Below are positions 44,912-51,686 of a stretch of DNA of 64,000 nucleotides, one piece after another; position 1 is the stretch's first letter, and each line of letters opens with the position of its first letter. Origin of the DNA: Collinsella aerofaciens (GTDB lineage Bacteria; Actinomycetota; Coriobacteriia; Coriobacteriales; Coriobacteriaceae); NCBI GenBank assembly GCA_008668235.1, contig RQCP01000010.1:1-64000 (forward strand). The letters run 5' to 3'. The notes beneath the pieces are model-generated. The model was not told where the DNA came from, searched no databases, and saw only the letters and a list, made by a program, of their open reading frames with translations. Made by a program: the position numbers and the translations under genes.

Positions 44912-45472
44912 ATGAAGTTTGTTTGCCCCGTTTGCGGTTATGTGGAAGAGTTCGACGGCGACCAGCTGCCCGAGGACTTCAAGTGCCCCCAGTGCGGCGT
45001 TCCCGGTTCTCGTTTCCTGAAGCAGGAGGAGGGCCAGCTCGAGTGGGCTGCCGAGCACGTCGTGGGCGTCGCCAAGATGGAGGGCGTCTCCGAGGACATC
45101 GTTGCCGACCTGCGCGCCAACTTTGAGGGCGAGTGCTCCGAGGTCGGTATGTACCTGGCCATGGCTCGCGTCGCTCATCGCGAGGGCTACCCCGAGATCG
45201 GCCTGTACTGGGAAAAGGCTGCCCACGAGGAGGCCGAGCATGCCGCCAAGTTCGCCGAGCTCCTGGGCGAGGTCGTGACCGACTCCACCAAGAAGAACCT
45301 CGAGATGCGCGTTGAGGCCGAGAACGGCGCCACCGCCGGCAAGACCGATCTTGCCAAGCGTGCCAAGGCCGCCGGCCTCGATGCCATCCACGACACCGTG
45401 CACGAGATGGCTCGCGACGAGGCCCGCCACGGCAAGGCTTTCGCCGGCCTGCTCAAGCGCTACTTTGGCTAA
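44912..45472 (+). CDS. rbr: Rubrerythrin with N-terminal rubredoxin domain (reverse type)
   Basis: Reduces hydrogen peroxide to water in anaerobes. The 186-residue chain starts with a rubredoxin domain (Cys5, Cys8, Cys25, Cys28 in CPVCGY and CPQCG), followed by the di-iron four-helix domain (FEGECSEVGMYLAMA, HEEAEHAAKF, MARDEARHGKAF). This domain order is the reverse of classical rubrerythrin and is known from clostridia as an oxygen-inducible enzyme. GAAAGGATCGAATC precedes the ATG. It is monocistronic with its own terminator and is divergent from the alcohol dehydrogenase. Confidence 0.93.
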   Translation: MKFVCPVCGYVEEFDGDQLPEDFKCPQCGVPGSRFLKQEEGQLEWAAEHVVGVAKMEGVSEDIVADLRANFEGECSEVGMYLAMARVAHREGYPEIGLYWEKAAHEEAEHAAKFAELLGEVVTDSTKKNLEMRVEAENGATAGKTDLAKRAKAAGLDAIHDTVHEMARDEARHGKAFAGLLKRYFG

Positions 45473-45507
45473 GCCAGCTGCCTGAGAGATAACCTCTAGC
45501 TCGATGG

Positions 45508-45536
45508 GGCCCGGACCGTATTGGTTCGGGCCTTTT
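45508..45536 (+). terminator. Terminator after rbr
   Basis: GGCCCGGACC and GGTTCGGGCC form a 10-bp stem with one G-U pair, followed by TTTT. Confidence 0.85.
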
Positions 45537-45603
45537 CCGTGCCTCACAAACTTGTTAACTCCCTGAAATAGGACCGCCTTCGGCATGGGTTTCTCGTCAA
45601 AAA

Positions 45604-45726
45604 CTAAGTGAGTAGACTTTTTGGAACTTGCCAAGCACGCCATCCATATTGCTTTATAAAGCCGCAGGTAAATGACTTGTTGCAAAACGGCCTGGTCGCC
45701 AAAGTGTCAAAAGTCTACTCACTTAG
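45604..45726. repeat. 123-bp inverted-ended element, copy B
   Basis: The left end is CTAAGTGAGTAGACTTTTT; the right end (45709-45726) is its complement. It is 123 bp long and matches copy C at about 100 of 123 positions by hand. Its right end supplies the last codons and stop (Leu-Ser-Glu-TAG) of the nuclease-like gene, which reads in from the right on the minus strand. Confidence 0.88.
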
Positions 45727-46842
45727 AACCGCAGCCGTCCACGATCGAGCAGTTTTGCGTCTAACGGGCATCTTTCCGTCGATTACTCCCAATTTTGTCC
45801 AGTCAACGAATAGTTCAGACCGGAGTAATGTCTCAGCCCTTTGCTCATCTGAGCTTTTATCACGATATTCAGCATCGAACATCCTGCATACGGCCTTAAC
45901 GACCGCGCGGAATCTATCCTCATCCGATATCTGTCTGTGTGTCAGGAGAAGCACATCGTAGCCCATGGCCTGAAGGGCCGTCATGCGGTCAGCGTCACGC
46001 AAGCCATCCCCTGCGCGTCCGTGCGAGGCCTTTCCCTGACATTCAATGGCCACCTGTCGCCTGCCGTCCGGCGAAGACAGAAGTATGTCGATATATACAC
46101 GGGACTTTCCCACAATCGCTCGAGCACTTGTGCTTAGCATCACTTCAACATTAAGCTCTATGTCGCAAAAACCTTCGCCTCCCAGGGATCGCGGCAGTGC
46201 AAGTAGCAAATACGCCTCGACCTCAAAAGGCGACGCGGCACCCAATGGAACGAGTTGCGACACCGTCCTAAATCTATTGCCGTAACGTATCCCGCAAACA
46301 TCTGAACAAAAACGGTCAAGGTCTCCGCCCAAAACCAAAGCGTCTCGACGCCATAAATTTGAGGCGGTGCCGTCCTCGGACGGGCAGCGCACCCAACCGA
46401 ACGTTGTCGAAATCGCACCCGAATCAATTGCACGCGTAAGCTCCGCCTCAAGTGCCGCCGGTAGAGCGCACACCGCAAACAAGCCACACATCTCCGCCAA
46501 TACCAAAAGAAGCTGGAGATCCGTCAGATGCCGCGACATGATGAATGCCGTCAGCAGAGGAGACGTAACCATAAACCCATGCTCCGTTTCCAGCACGGAT
46601 TCCCTGGGGAGCTCACCAAGGAACAGCCGCTGCCTAATGCTGGCAGGACAAGTCCGCTTGCTTCTCGTACGAACCAATGTATACAGCGGAAAACCGAGCG
46701 CGACCGCAGCCGTCGGGTTGCGGGCGAGGTCATATCGCTGCCGGTCTTCTTCCGGCCGTGGAAGCGGCGGACACAAAGCGCGAACCTGAGGAGGCAAACG
46801 CCAGTACCTAAAAGCCGATATGTCACAAAGTAGATCTTTCAT
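45715..46842 (-). CDS. PD-(D/E)XK (DUF559/Vsr-like) protein with AbiEi-like N-terminus
   Basis: A protein of about 375 residues. The N-terminal 200 residues resemble the AbiEi-type fold of type IV toxin-antitoxin proteins (MVTSPLLTAFIMSRHL, LLLVLAEMCGLFAV). The C-terminal domain has a restriction-endonuclease pattern: YIDILL with Asp252, VAIECQGK with Glu267 and Gln269, then DADRMTALQAMGYDVLLLTH, as in DUF559 and Vsr-like proteins. The start is uncertain; the ATG at 46842 is used, with a GTG two codons earlier and no clear ribosome site. It lies between element copies B and C, and its stop lies inside copy B. A role in defence or mobile-element biology is inferred. Confidence 0.7.
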   Translation of the reverse strand: MKDLLCDISAFRYWRLPPQVRALCPPLPRPEEDRQRYDLARNPTAAVALGFPLYTLVRTRSKRTCPASIRQRLFLGELPRESVLETEHGFMVTSPLLTAFIMSRHLTDLQLLLVLAEMCGLFAVCALPAALEAELTRAIDSGAISTTFGWVRCPSEDGTASNLWRRDALVLGGDLDRFCSDVCGIRYGNRFRTVSQLVPLGAASPFEVEAYLLLALPRSLGGEGFCDIELNVEVMLSTSARAIVGKSRVYIDILLSSPDGRRQVAIECQGKASHGRAGDGLRDADRMTALQAMGYDVLLLTHRQISDEDRFRAVVKAVCRMFDAEYRDKSSDEQRAETLLRSELFVDWTKLGVIDGKMPVRRKTARSWTAAVLSE

Positions 46843-46925
46843 AGACACAGGAAAACACGAATTTCAACCCAGTCAGTCACGATGCGGCGCGAACGCACCG
46901 AAAATGGCGCCGAACGGACCGCCAA

Positions 46926-46991
46926 GTTTTCAACAGCCCTCCCCAACTGGCCAAAAGCTTGCCAAGAACTGGACGAAGCCCTGTTGAAAAC
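46926..46991. repeat. Inverted repeat upstream of the PD-(D/E)XK gene
   Basis: GTTTTCAACAG (46926-46936) and CTGTTGAAAAC (46981-46991) are perfect 11-bp arms 44 bp apart, between copy C and the gene start. It may be an operator or part of the promoter region. Confidence 0.5.
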
Positions 46992-47022
46992 CCCATTTTT
47001 TCTCGTGCGGAAGCTTTGCGCG

Positions 47023-47145
47023 GCAAGTGAGTAGACTTTTTTGAACATCCCGAGCAGGCCGGCCATCCTGCTTTTCAAAACCCCAGGTAGATAACTTGTT
47101 ACAAAACTGCCTGGTCACCAAAGTTCCAAAAGCCTACTCACTTAG
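47023..47145. repeat. 123-bp inverted-ended element, copy C
   Basis: Same length and orientation as copy B. The left end is slightly changed (GCAAGTGAGTAGACTTTT) and the right end reads AAAAGCCTACTCACTTAG. The right end supplies the final Leu-Ser-Glu-TAG of the pdxR-like gene. Copies B and C are direct repeats 1,419 bp apart. Confidence 0.87.
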
Positions 47146-48573
47146 GTTGCAGAGTGCCTCCATGAGCTGCAATTCCAAGGTATTTAGCACTTTTGGACTC
47201 AAATCGTCATACTGGACAAGAATTTGACTTGAGTTTTCGGGGGCAGATGCGCCATCGGCGCACCAATAACACTCACTGATATCGACAAAAGGGATACTCG
47301 AGCGCGTGAGGGCCTGCGCAAAAGAGCTTCCGTCCGTTCCACGCTCCGCAACCACGGTGCAGTAAAGGCCCGCGTCTGCGTGTTCGATCGAGACTTCCCC
47401 TGCCGGAAATGCCTTCCGTACAAGCGCCGCCAGGCCATCACGCGCCTCGCGAGCACGAACGCGCACGCGGTTCACATGTCGCTCGTAATCACCCGATTCC
47501 AGCAAACGAGCCAAAGCGACCTGGTCAACAGAACTCACCGACGAGGCGTAAAAACCAAGGTTGCGCCTAAACCGCTCCATTAGCTCATCGGGCAGCACCA
47601 TGTACGCTAGACGCAACGCCGATGACAGGCTCTTCGAAAACGTGTTGGTGTAGATAACCGACTGGGAGGCATCGATCGACGCGAGCGCGGGAATTGGCTT
47701 GCCGGCAAGGCGAAACTCACAATCAAAGTCATCTTCGATAAGATACCGATCTGGTCGCTCGGCGGCCCAGCTCAGAAGCGCATAGCGACGCGCAATGCTC
47801 GTCACAAGGCCGGTCGGATACTGATGGGACGGCATAAGGTGAAGGACATCGGCCCCGGTTTTCTGCAGAGCGCTCAGGTCCACGCCGTCGTCATCCAACG
47901 GGACATGTCGAACTTTGCAGCCCATAGCCTGATAGATGCGCGTCAGGCGCAAATAGCCCGGATCCTCAACGGCATACACCTTGTCGGCTCCAAGCAACTG
48001 AACCAGCATGGTATCGAGCAGCTGGGCGCCCGCGCCGATAACGATATCGTTGGGATCGACATTCATGCCCCTCGTCCCACGCAGATGGTGAGCAATTGCG
48101 CGTCGTAGCCGAGCGGTGCCCTGCGCCGGTGCGGGCGAAAAGATTTCGCGCTCATCTTCGGATGCCAGCGTCGCCCGTAGTGCGCTTTGCCAAAGCCGCG
48201 CCGCCTCCAAAGCGGAAGGAGAAAGTGCATCGAATAGCTCGACCTGTCCGTTGACATCATGCGCGCTGGGACCCGCAGAGGCGTTATCTCGGTCGATGCC
48301 CTCCGCAGCCGAAGCCAAAACCGGTGCATCCGGAAGCTCGCAAGCGTAGTAGCCACGCCGCGGCTTTGAGCAAATATAGCCCTCGGCAAGTAACTGGCTA
48401 TATGCATTCTCGACGGTAATGACACTGATTCCCAAATGACTGGCAAAGGCGCGCTTAGACGGAAGATGCTCCCCCGCCGCAATACGTCCAGCAACGATAT
48501 CATCTCGAATTTGCTGGTAAACATACTCATAGAGCGATGCCTCGCCGCGTTTTTCCAAATTGTAGTCAAGCAT
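47134..48573 (-). CDS. pdxR: MocR-family regulator, probable PdxR
   Basis: A 479-residue protein with an N-terminal GntR winged helix (YEYVYQQIRDDIVAGRIAAG, then VITVENAYSQLLAEGYI) and a fold-type I aminotransferase-like domain (IVIGAGAQLLDTMLVQL, EDDFDCEFR, and the PLP-lysine region TFSKSLSSALRLAYMVLP). MocR proteins sense pyridoxal 5'-phosphate; those divergent from pdxST activate its synthesis. The ATG at 48573 has GGTGAT upstream; a TTG at 48606 is less likely. Its stop lies inside a 123-bp element. Confidence 0.88.
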   Translation of the reverse strand: MLDYNLEKRGEASLYEYVYQQIRDDIVAGRIAAGEHLPSKRAFASHLGISVITVENAYSQLLAEGYICSKPRRGYYACELPDAPVLASAAEGIDRDNASAGPSAHDVNGQVELFDALSPSALEAARLWQSALRATLASEDEREIFSPAPAQGTARLRRAIAHHLRGTRGMNVDPNDIVIGAGAQLLDTMLVQLLGADKVYAVEDPGYLRLTRIYQAMGCKVRHVPLDDDGVDLSALQKTGADVLHLMPSHQYPTGLVTSIARRYALLSWAAERPDRYLIEDDFDCEFRLAGKPIPALASIDASQSVIYTNTFSKSLSSALRLAYMVLPDELMERFRRNLGFYASSVSSVDQVALARLLESGDYERHVNRVRVRAREARDGLAALVRKAFPAGEVSIEHADAGLYCTVVAERGTDGSSFAQALTRSSIPFVDISECYWCADGASAPENSSQILVQYDDLSPKVLNTLELQLMEALCNLSE

Positions 48574-48584
48574 GAGCCTATCAC

Positions 48585-48630
48585 CTGACCTTATTAAGTC
48601 ATTCAATCTGGTATTAGTCTGACCTTGTTA
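48585..48630. promoter_or_regulatory. Putative PdxR operator: direct repeats
   Basis: CTGACCTTATTA (48585-48596) and CTGACCTTGTTA (48619-48630) are 11 of 12 identical and 34 bp apart, about three helical turns, between divergent pdxR and pdxS. MocR/PdxR regulators are known to bind spaced direct repeats. Confidence 0.6.
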
Positions 48631-48718
48631 TTATCTCGAAAACTGAGTATTTCGCCATACCCAGCTCCCCGATAGGATGTTCCGTCAAGCAATGTACATG
48701 CCAATCAAGGGAGCAACC

Positions 48719-49609
48719 ATGGCAGAACAGACCAGCAAGGCCGATCGCGTCAAACTCAATCGCGAACTCGCGCAGATGCTCAAGGGCGGCGTCATCATGG
48801 ACGTCACCACGCCCGAGCAGGCACGCATCGCCGAGGAGGCAGGCGCCTGCGCCGTCATGGCACTCGAGCGCATCCCGGCCGACATCCGCGCCGCAGGCGG
48901 CGTCTCGCGCATGAGCGACCCCAAGATGATCAAGGGCATCCAAGAGGCCGTCTCCATCCCCGTCATGGCCAAGTGCCGCATCGGTCACATTGTCGAGGCG
49001 CAGGTCCTGCAGGCCATCGAGATCGATTACATCGACGAGTCCGAGGTTCTCTCCCCCGCCGATGACGTCTATCACATCGACAAGACCCAGTTTGACGTGC
49101 CGTTTGTCTGCGGCGCCCGCGATCTGGGCGAGGCGTTGCGCCGTGTTGCCGAGGGCGCCACTATGATTCGCACCAAGGGTGAGCCGGGTACGGGCGACGT
49201 CGTTCAGGCCGTGCGTCACATGCGCAAGATCCAAAAGCAGATCCGCGACGTTGTTGCCCTGCGCGACGACGAGCTCTTTGAGGCAGCCAAGCAACTGCAG
49301 GTTCCGGTCGAGCTGGTACGCGAGGTCCATGCCACGGGCAAGCTTCCCGTCGTGAACTTTGCCGCCGGCGGCGTAGCGACCCCGGCCGATGCCGCGCTGA
49401 TGATGCAGCTGGGTGCCGAGGGCGTCTTTGTCGGCTCGGGCATCTTTAAGAGCGGCGACCCCGCCAAGCGCGCCACTGCCATCGTCAAGGCCGTGGCAAA
49501 CTTCACCGATGCCAGGCTCATCGCCGAGCTTTCGGAGGACCTGGGCGAGGCCATGGTGGGCATTAACGCCGACGAAATCGAGATTATCATGGAAGAGCGC
49601 GGGCGCTAG
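48719..49609 (+). CDS. pdxS: Pyridoxal 5'-phosphate synthase lyase subunit
   Basis: A 296-residue PdxS. It forms PLP from ribose 5-phosphate, glyceraldehyde 3-phosphate and ammonia supplied by PdxT. Family marks are GGVIMDVTTPEQA, the catalytic Lys in PVMAKCRIGH, the second Lys region MIRTKGEPGTGDVVQAV and NFAAGGVATPADAALMMQLG. The ATG at 48719 follows AAGGGAGCAACC. It is followed 20 bp later by pdxT. Confidence 0.97.
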   Translation: MAEQTSKADRVKLNRELAQMLKGGVIMDVTTPEQARIAEEAGACAVMALERIPADIRAAGGVSRMSDPKMIKGIQEAVSIPVMAKCRIGHIVEAQVLQAIEIDYIDESEVLSPADDVYHIDKTQFDVPFVCGARDLGEALRRVAEGATMIRTKGEPGTGDVVQAVRHMRKIQKQIRDVVALRDDELFEAAKQLQVPVELVREVHATGKLPVVNFAAGGVATPADAALMMQLGAEGVFVGSGIFKSGDPAKRATAIVKAVANFTDARLIAELSEDLGEAMVGINADEIEIIMEERGR

Positions 49610-49629
49610 TCCAGCAGAAAGGATCGCAC

Positions 49630-50217
49630 ATGAGCGATTATGCAGACCAAACGGTTGCCGTGCTGGCGGTCCAAGGCGCTTTTGCCGAGCACGAGGCAAG
49701 ACTATTCGAGCTTGGCGCACACTGTATTGAGCTGAGGCAGGCGGCTGATTTGAAGCAGGACTTTGACCGTCTGGTACTTCCCGGCGGCGAGTCTACCGTT
49801 CAAGGGAAGCTGCTTGATGAGTTGGGCATGCTCGAGGAGCTTCGTGCCCGTATCGCTGAAGGTATGCCCGTCCTGGGCACCTGCGCCGGCCTGATTCTAC
49901 TGGCTCACGACCTTGCCGCCCATGACGATAAGGGCACGCCGCGTCTGGAAACCATGGATGTACTTGTCGAGCGCAATGCCTACGGCAGGCAGCTCGGCAG
50001 CTTTCGAACCAAGGGGCAAATAGCCGACATCGACGGTGAAGTGCCGCTGACGTTTATCCGCGCGCCCCGCATCGTCGAGGTCCACGGCGACGCCAAGGCC
50101 TTAGCGAAAGTCGACGGTCGTATTGTCGCCGCCCGTCAGGGCAACCAGCTCGGCGTAACCTTCCACCCCGAGCTCGACGACGATACCCGCCTCCACGAAC
50201 TGTTCCTACAAATGTAG
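49630..50217 (+). CDS. pdxT: Pyridoxal 5'-phosphate synthase glutaminase subunit
   Basis: A 195-residue class I glutaminase that delivers ammonia to PdxS. It has the oxyanion segment LPGGESTVQGKL, the nucleophile Cys85 in LGTCAGLILLA and the catalytic His-Glu in FHPELDDDTRLHELF. GAAAGGATCGCAC precedes the ATG. It is the last gene of the pdxST operon. Confidence 0.96.
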   Translation: MSDYADQTVAVLAVQGAFAEHEARLFELGAHCIELRQAADLKQDFDRLVLPGGESTVQGKLLDELGMLEELRARIAEGMPVLGTCAGLILLAHDLAAHDDKGTPRLETMDVLVERNAYGRQLGSFRTKGQIADIDGEVPLTFIRAPRIVEVHGDAKALAKVDGRIVAARQGNQLGVTFHPELDDDTRLHELFLQM

Positions 50218-50241
50218 GCATCGAAATCAACAAACGAAACG

Positions 50242-50303
50242 AGAGTGGATAATCTCCCACTTTGAGCTTGAATGCAGGCTCAAACCGGGAGATCATCCAC
50301 TCT
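50242..50303. repeat. Inverted repeat IR1 (26-bp arms)
   Basis: AGAGTGGATAATCTCCCAC (first part of the left arm) pairs with the right arm ending GATCATCCACTCT, with three mismatches in 26 and a 10-nt loop. It starts 25 bp after pdxT and is the first of five palindromic units in the 405-bp gap 50218-50622. Confidence 0.8.
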
Positions 50304-50309
50304 TGTTCT

Positions 50310-50371
50310 ATGTAGTCGTTGGGGACGTTCTTAAACGACTAGTCAAACAAGAACGTCCCCAACGACTACAT
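50310..50371. repeat. Perfect 23-bp inverted repeat IR2
   Basis: Left arm 50310-50332 (starts ATGTAGTCGTTGGGGACG) and right arm 50349-50371 are exact complements. The 16-nt loop contains the palindrome GACTAGTC. It resembles a bacterial REP-type unit. No T tract follows. Confidence 0.85.
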
Positions 50372-50385
50372 TGCGATAGACGACC

Positions 50386-50439
50386 ACGTTTGCCCAGATA
50401 AAACCGACCAAAATAAACCTGTCCCTTTTTGGCAGGTTT
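50386..50439 (-). repeat. Dispersed pseudoknot-like repeat, copy 2
   Basis: Minus-strand copy of the 26332-26384 repeat. Both paired segments are kept (AAACCTG with CAGGTTT, CCAAAA with TTTTGG), as is the tail ATC-GGGCAAACGT with one difference. Spacing differs by one or two bases. Confidence 0.65.
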
Positions 50440-50477
50440 GGACTATGGGAACGCCGATGTTTTGGCAACGCCAGCGA

Positions 50478-50577
50478 GCGCCGCCCAGGGCGAACAAGTT
50501 GGCATGAAAAAGGCAAGGCATAGACCTTCTGGTCATGCCTTGCCTTTTGAATGACAAATTGTCGCCCTGGGTGGCGC
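50478..50577 (+). ncRNA. 100-bp hairpin element, copy X
   Basis: A single long hairpin of exactly 100 nt: outer stem GCGCCGCCCAGGGCGA (16 pairs, one G-U), a middle section, then AAAAGGCAAGGCAT with its complement and a GACC-TTCT-GGTC cap. The last part also ends in TTTT and may terminate pdxST. The element shares its cap, internal-loop sequence and length with copy Y at 53759-53858 (opposite strand), while the stems differ in sequence but still pair. Confidence 0.65.
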
Positions 50578-50590
50578 GCAGCGTCGAGCC

Positions 50591-50618
50591 GTTACGCGGT
50601 TTGGTAAAACCGCGTAAC
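50591..50618 (-). terminator. Hairpin after the RGG-protein gene
   Basis: GTTACGCGGTTT and AAACCGCGTAAC form a perfect 12-bp stem with a 4-nt loop, 5 bp after the stop. No T tract follows, so its strength as a terminator is uncertain. Confidence 0.55.
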
Positions 50619-50622
50619 CCAA

Positions 50623-51534
50623 CTAAAAACGGTTGCCGCGGAAGCCGCCACCGTTGCGGCCGCCACGGTCGCCACCACAACCACCGCGGTCGTTACCGCG
50701 GTTGCCGCCGAAGCCACCACGGTTGCCGCCGCGGTCGCCATAGCCACCACGGTTGCCACCAAAGCCGCCGCGACCGCCACGGTCGCCGCCACGGGCACCA
50801 AAGCCGCCACGGCCGCCCCGGTCGCCACCGCGCCCGCCGCGGTCGCCCCCACGGCCACCACGATCGCCAAGGCCGCCGCGGCCGCCACGGTCGCCGCCAC
50901 GGCCACCCCGGTCGTCACGGCCGCCGCGAGGACCGCGATCCTCGTCCAGGCCCATGGCGACGAGCGGAGCGATAACCTTATCGAGGGCGGCCATCAGCTC
51001 GGTGGCCTCCTCGTAAGAAAGCTCGGGCAGGAGCTTCTCCTTCTTGTTGGCAAGCTCGACCAGGCCCTCAGCGGCATCCTCGGCGGCGAAGACGACGATC
51101 TTGCGCATATCGCCCTCGGCGTCGTCGATGCGGCCGACCAGATCGGCAGCCTCGGCCTCGGCCATCAGGCCATCAAGCTCACGGAGGCGCATGCCCAGCA
51201 GGTCGGACATTTCCTTCTGCTCCATCTTGGGCTTGAGGTCAAGAAGCTTGATGGCGCGCTCGATGTTCGCCATGCGCTCGGCCTTGGCCTCCTCCTCCTT
51301 GGAAATAGCAAAGCGACGGCTACGCAGCAGGCGGGCGGCCTTCTGCATCTTGTCCATCAGCTCTTCGTCATCGTAATCAACGGCGGCCTCGACAACCTCG
51401 GCCTCCTCCTCGGCGGAAACCTCGTCAGCAGCCTCAACCTCGGCAGCTTCGGTCTCCACGGTCTCGACTGCCTCGACCTCGGCAGCCATGGTCTCGTTCT
51501 CGGTCTCGTTCATGATCTCTTCGTTCTCGGACAT
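50623..51534 (-). CDS. RGG-repeat protein with acidic N-terminus and helical core
   Basis: A 303-residue protein in three parts: an acidic Glu/Val-rich N-terminus (about 1-55), a helical core (about 65-200, containing LDLKPKMEQKEMSDLLGMRL and MRKIVVFAAEDAAEG, possibly a winged helix) and a C-terminal tail of about 100 residues with some 19 RGG triplets mixed with Asp, Asn, Phe and Tyr. RGG tails bind RNA and drive phase separation in eukaryotes and are uncommon in bacteria outside some RNA helicases and cold-shock partners. GAAGGAG precedes the ATG. No known family was recognised for the core. It is monocistronic with a 5' leader rich in hairpins. Confidence 0.8.
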   Translation of the reverse strand: MSENEEIMNETENETMAAEVEAVETVETEAAEVEAADEVSAEEEAEVVEAAVDYDDEELMDKMQKAARLLRSRRFAISKEEEAKAERMANIERAIKLLDLKPKMEQKEMSDLLGMRLRELDGLMAEAEAADLVGRIDDAEGDMRKIVVFAAEDAAEGLVELANKKEKLLPELSYEEATELMAALDKVIAPLVAMGLDEDRGPRGGRDDRGGRGGDRGGRGGLGDRGGRGGDRGGRGGDRGGRGGFGARGGDRGGRGGFGGNRGGYGDRGGNRGGFGGNRGNDRGGCGGDRGGRNGGGFRGNRF

Positions 51535-51686
51535 GAGACTCCTTCTTGGCCCTCTCGGGCATCATCGCCCCATTCGCGGGGCCCGTCGCGCACTCTTTGC
51601 GCTTTAAACATTCATGCCTCTCGGCAAAACGTCCATTAGTTTATGGTGTCGCCATCCAATCTAGCTGCAGAATCTATGTGCACACA

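Noticed and set aside
45604..47145. Composite insertion sequence
   Set aside because: The enclosed gene is not a transposase and the flanking copies are only 123 bp; the term is not supported, although a mobile cassette remains possible.
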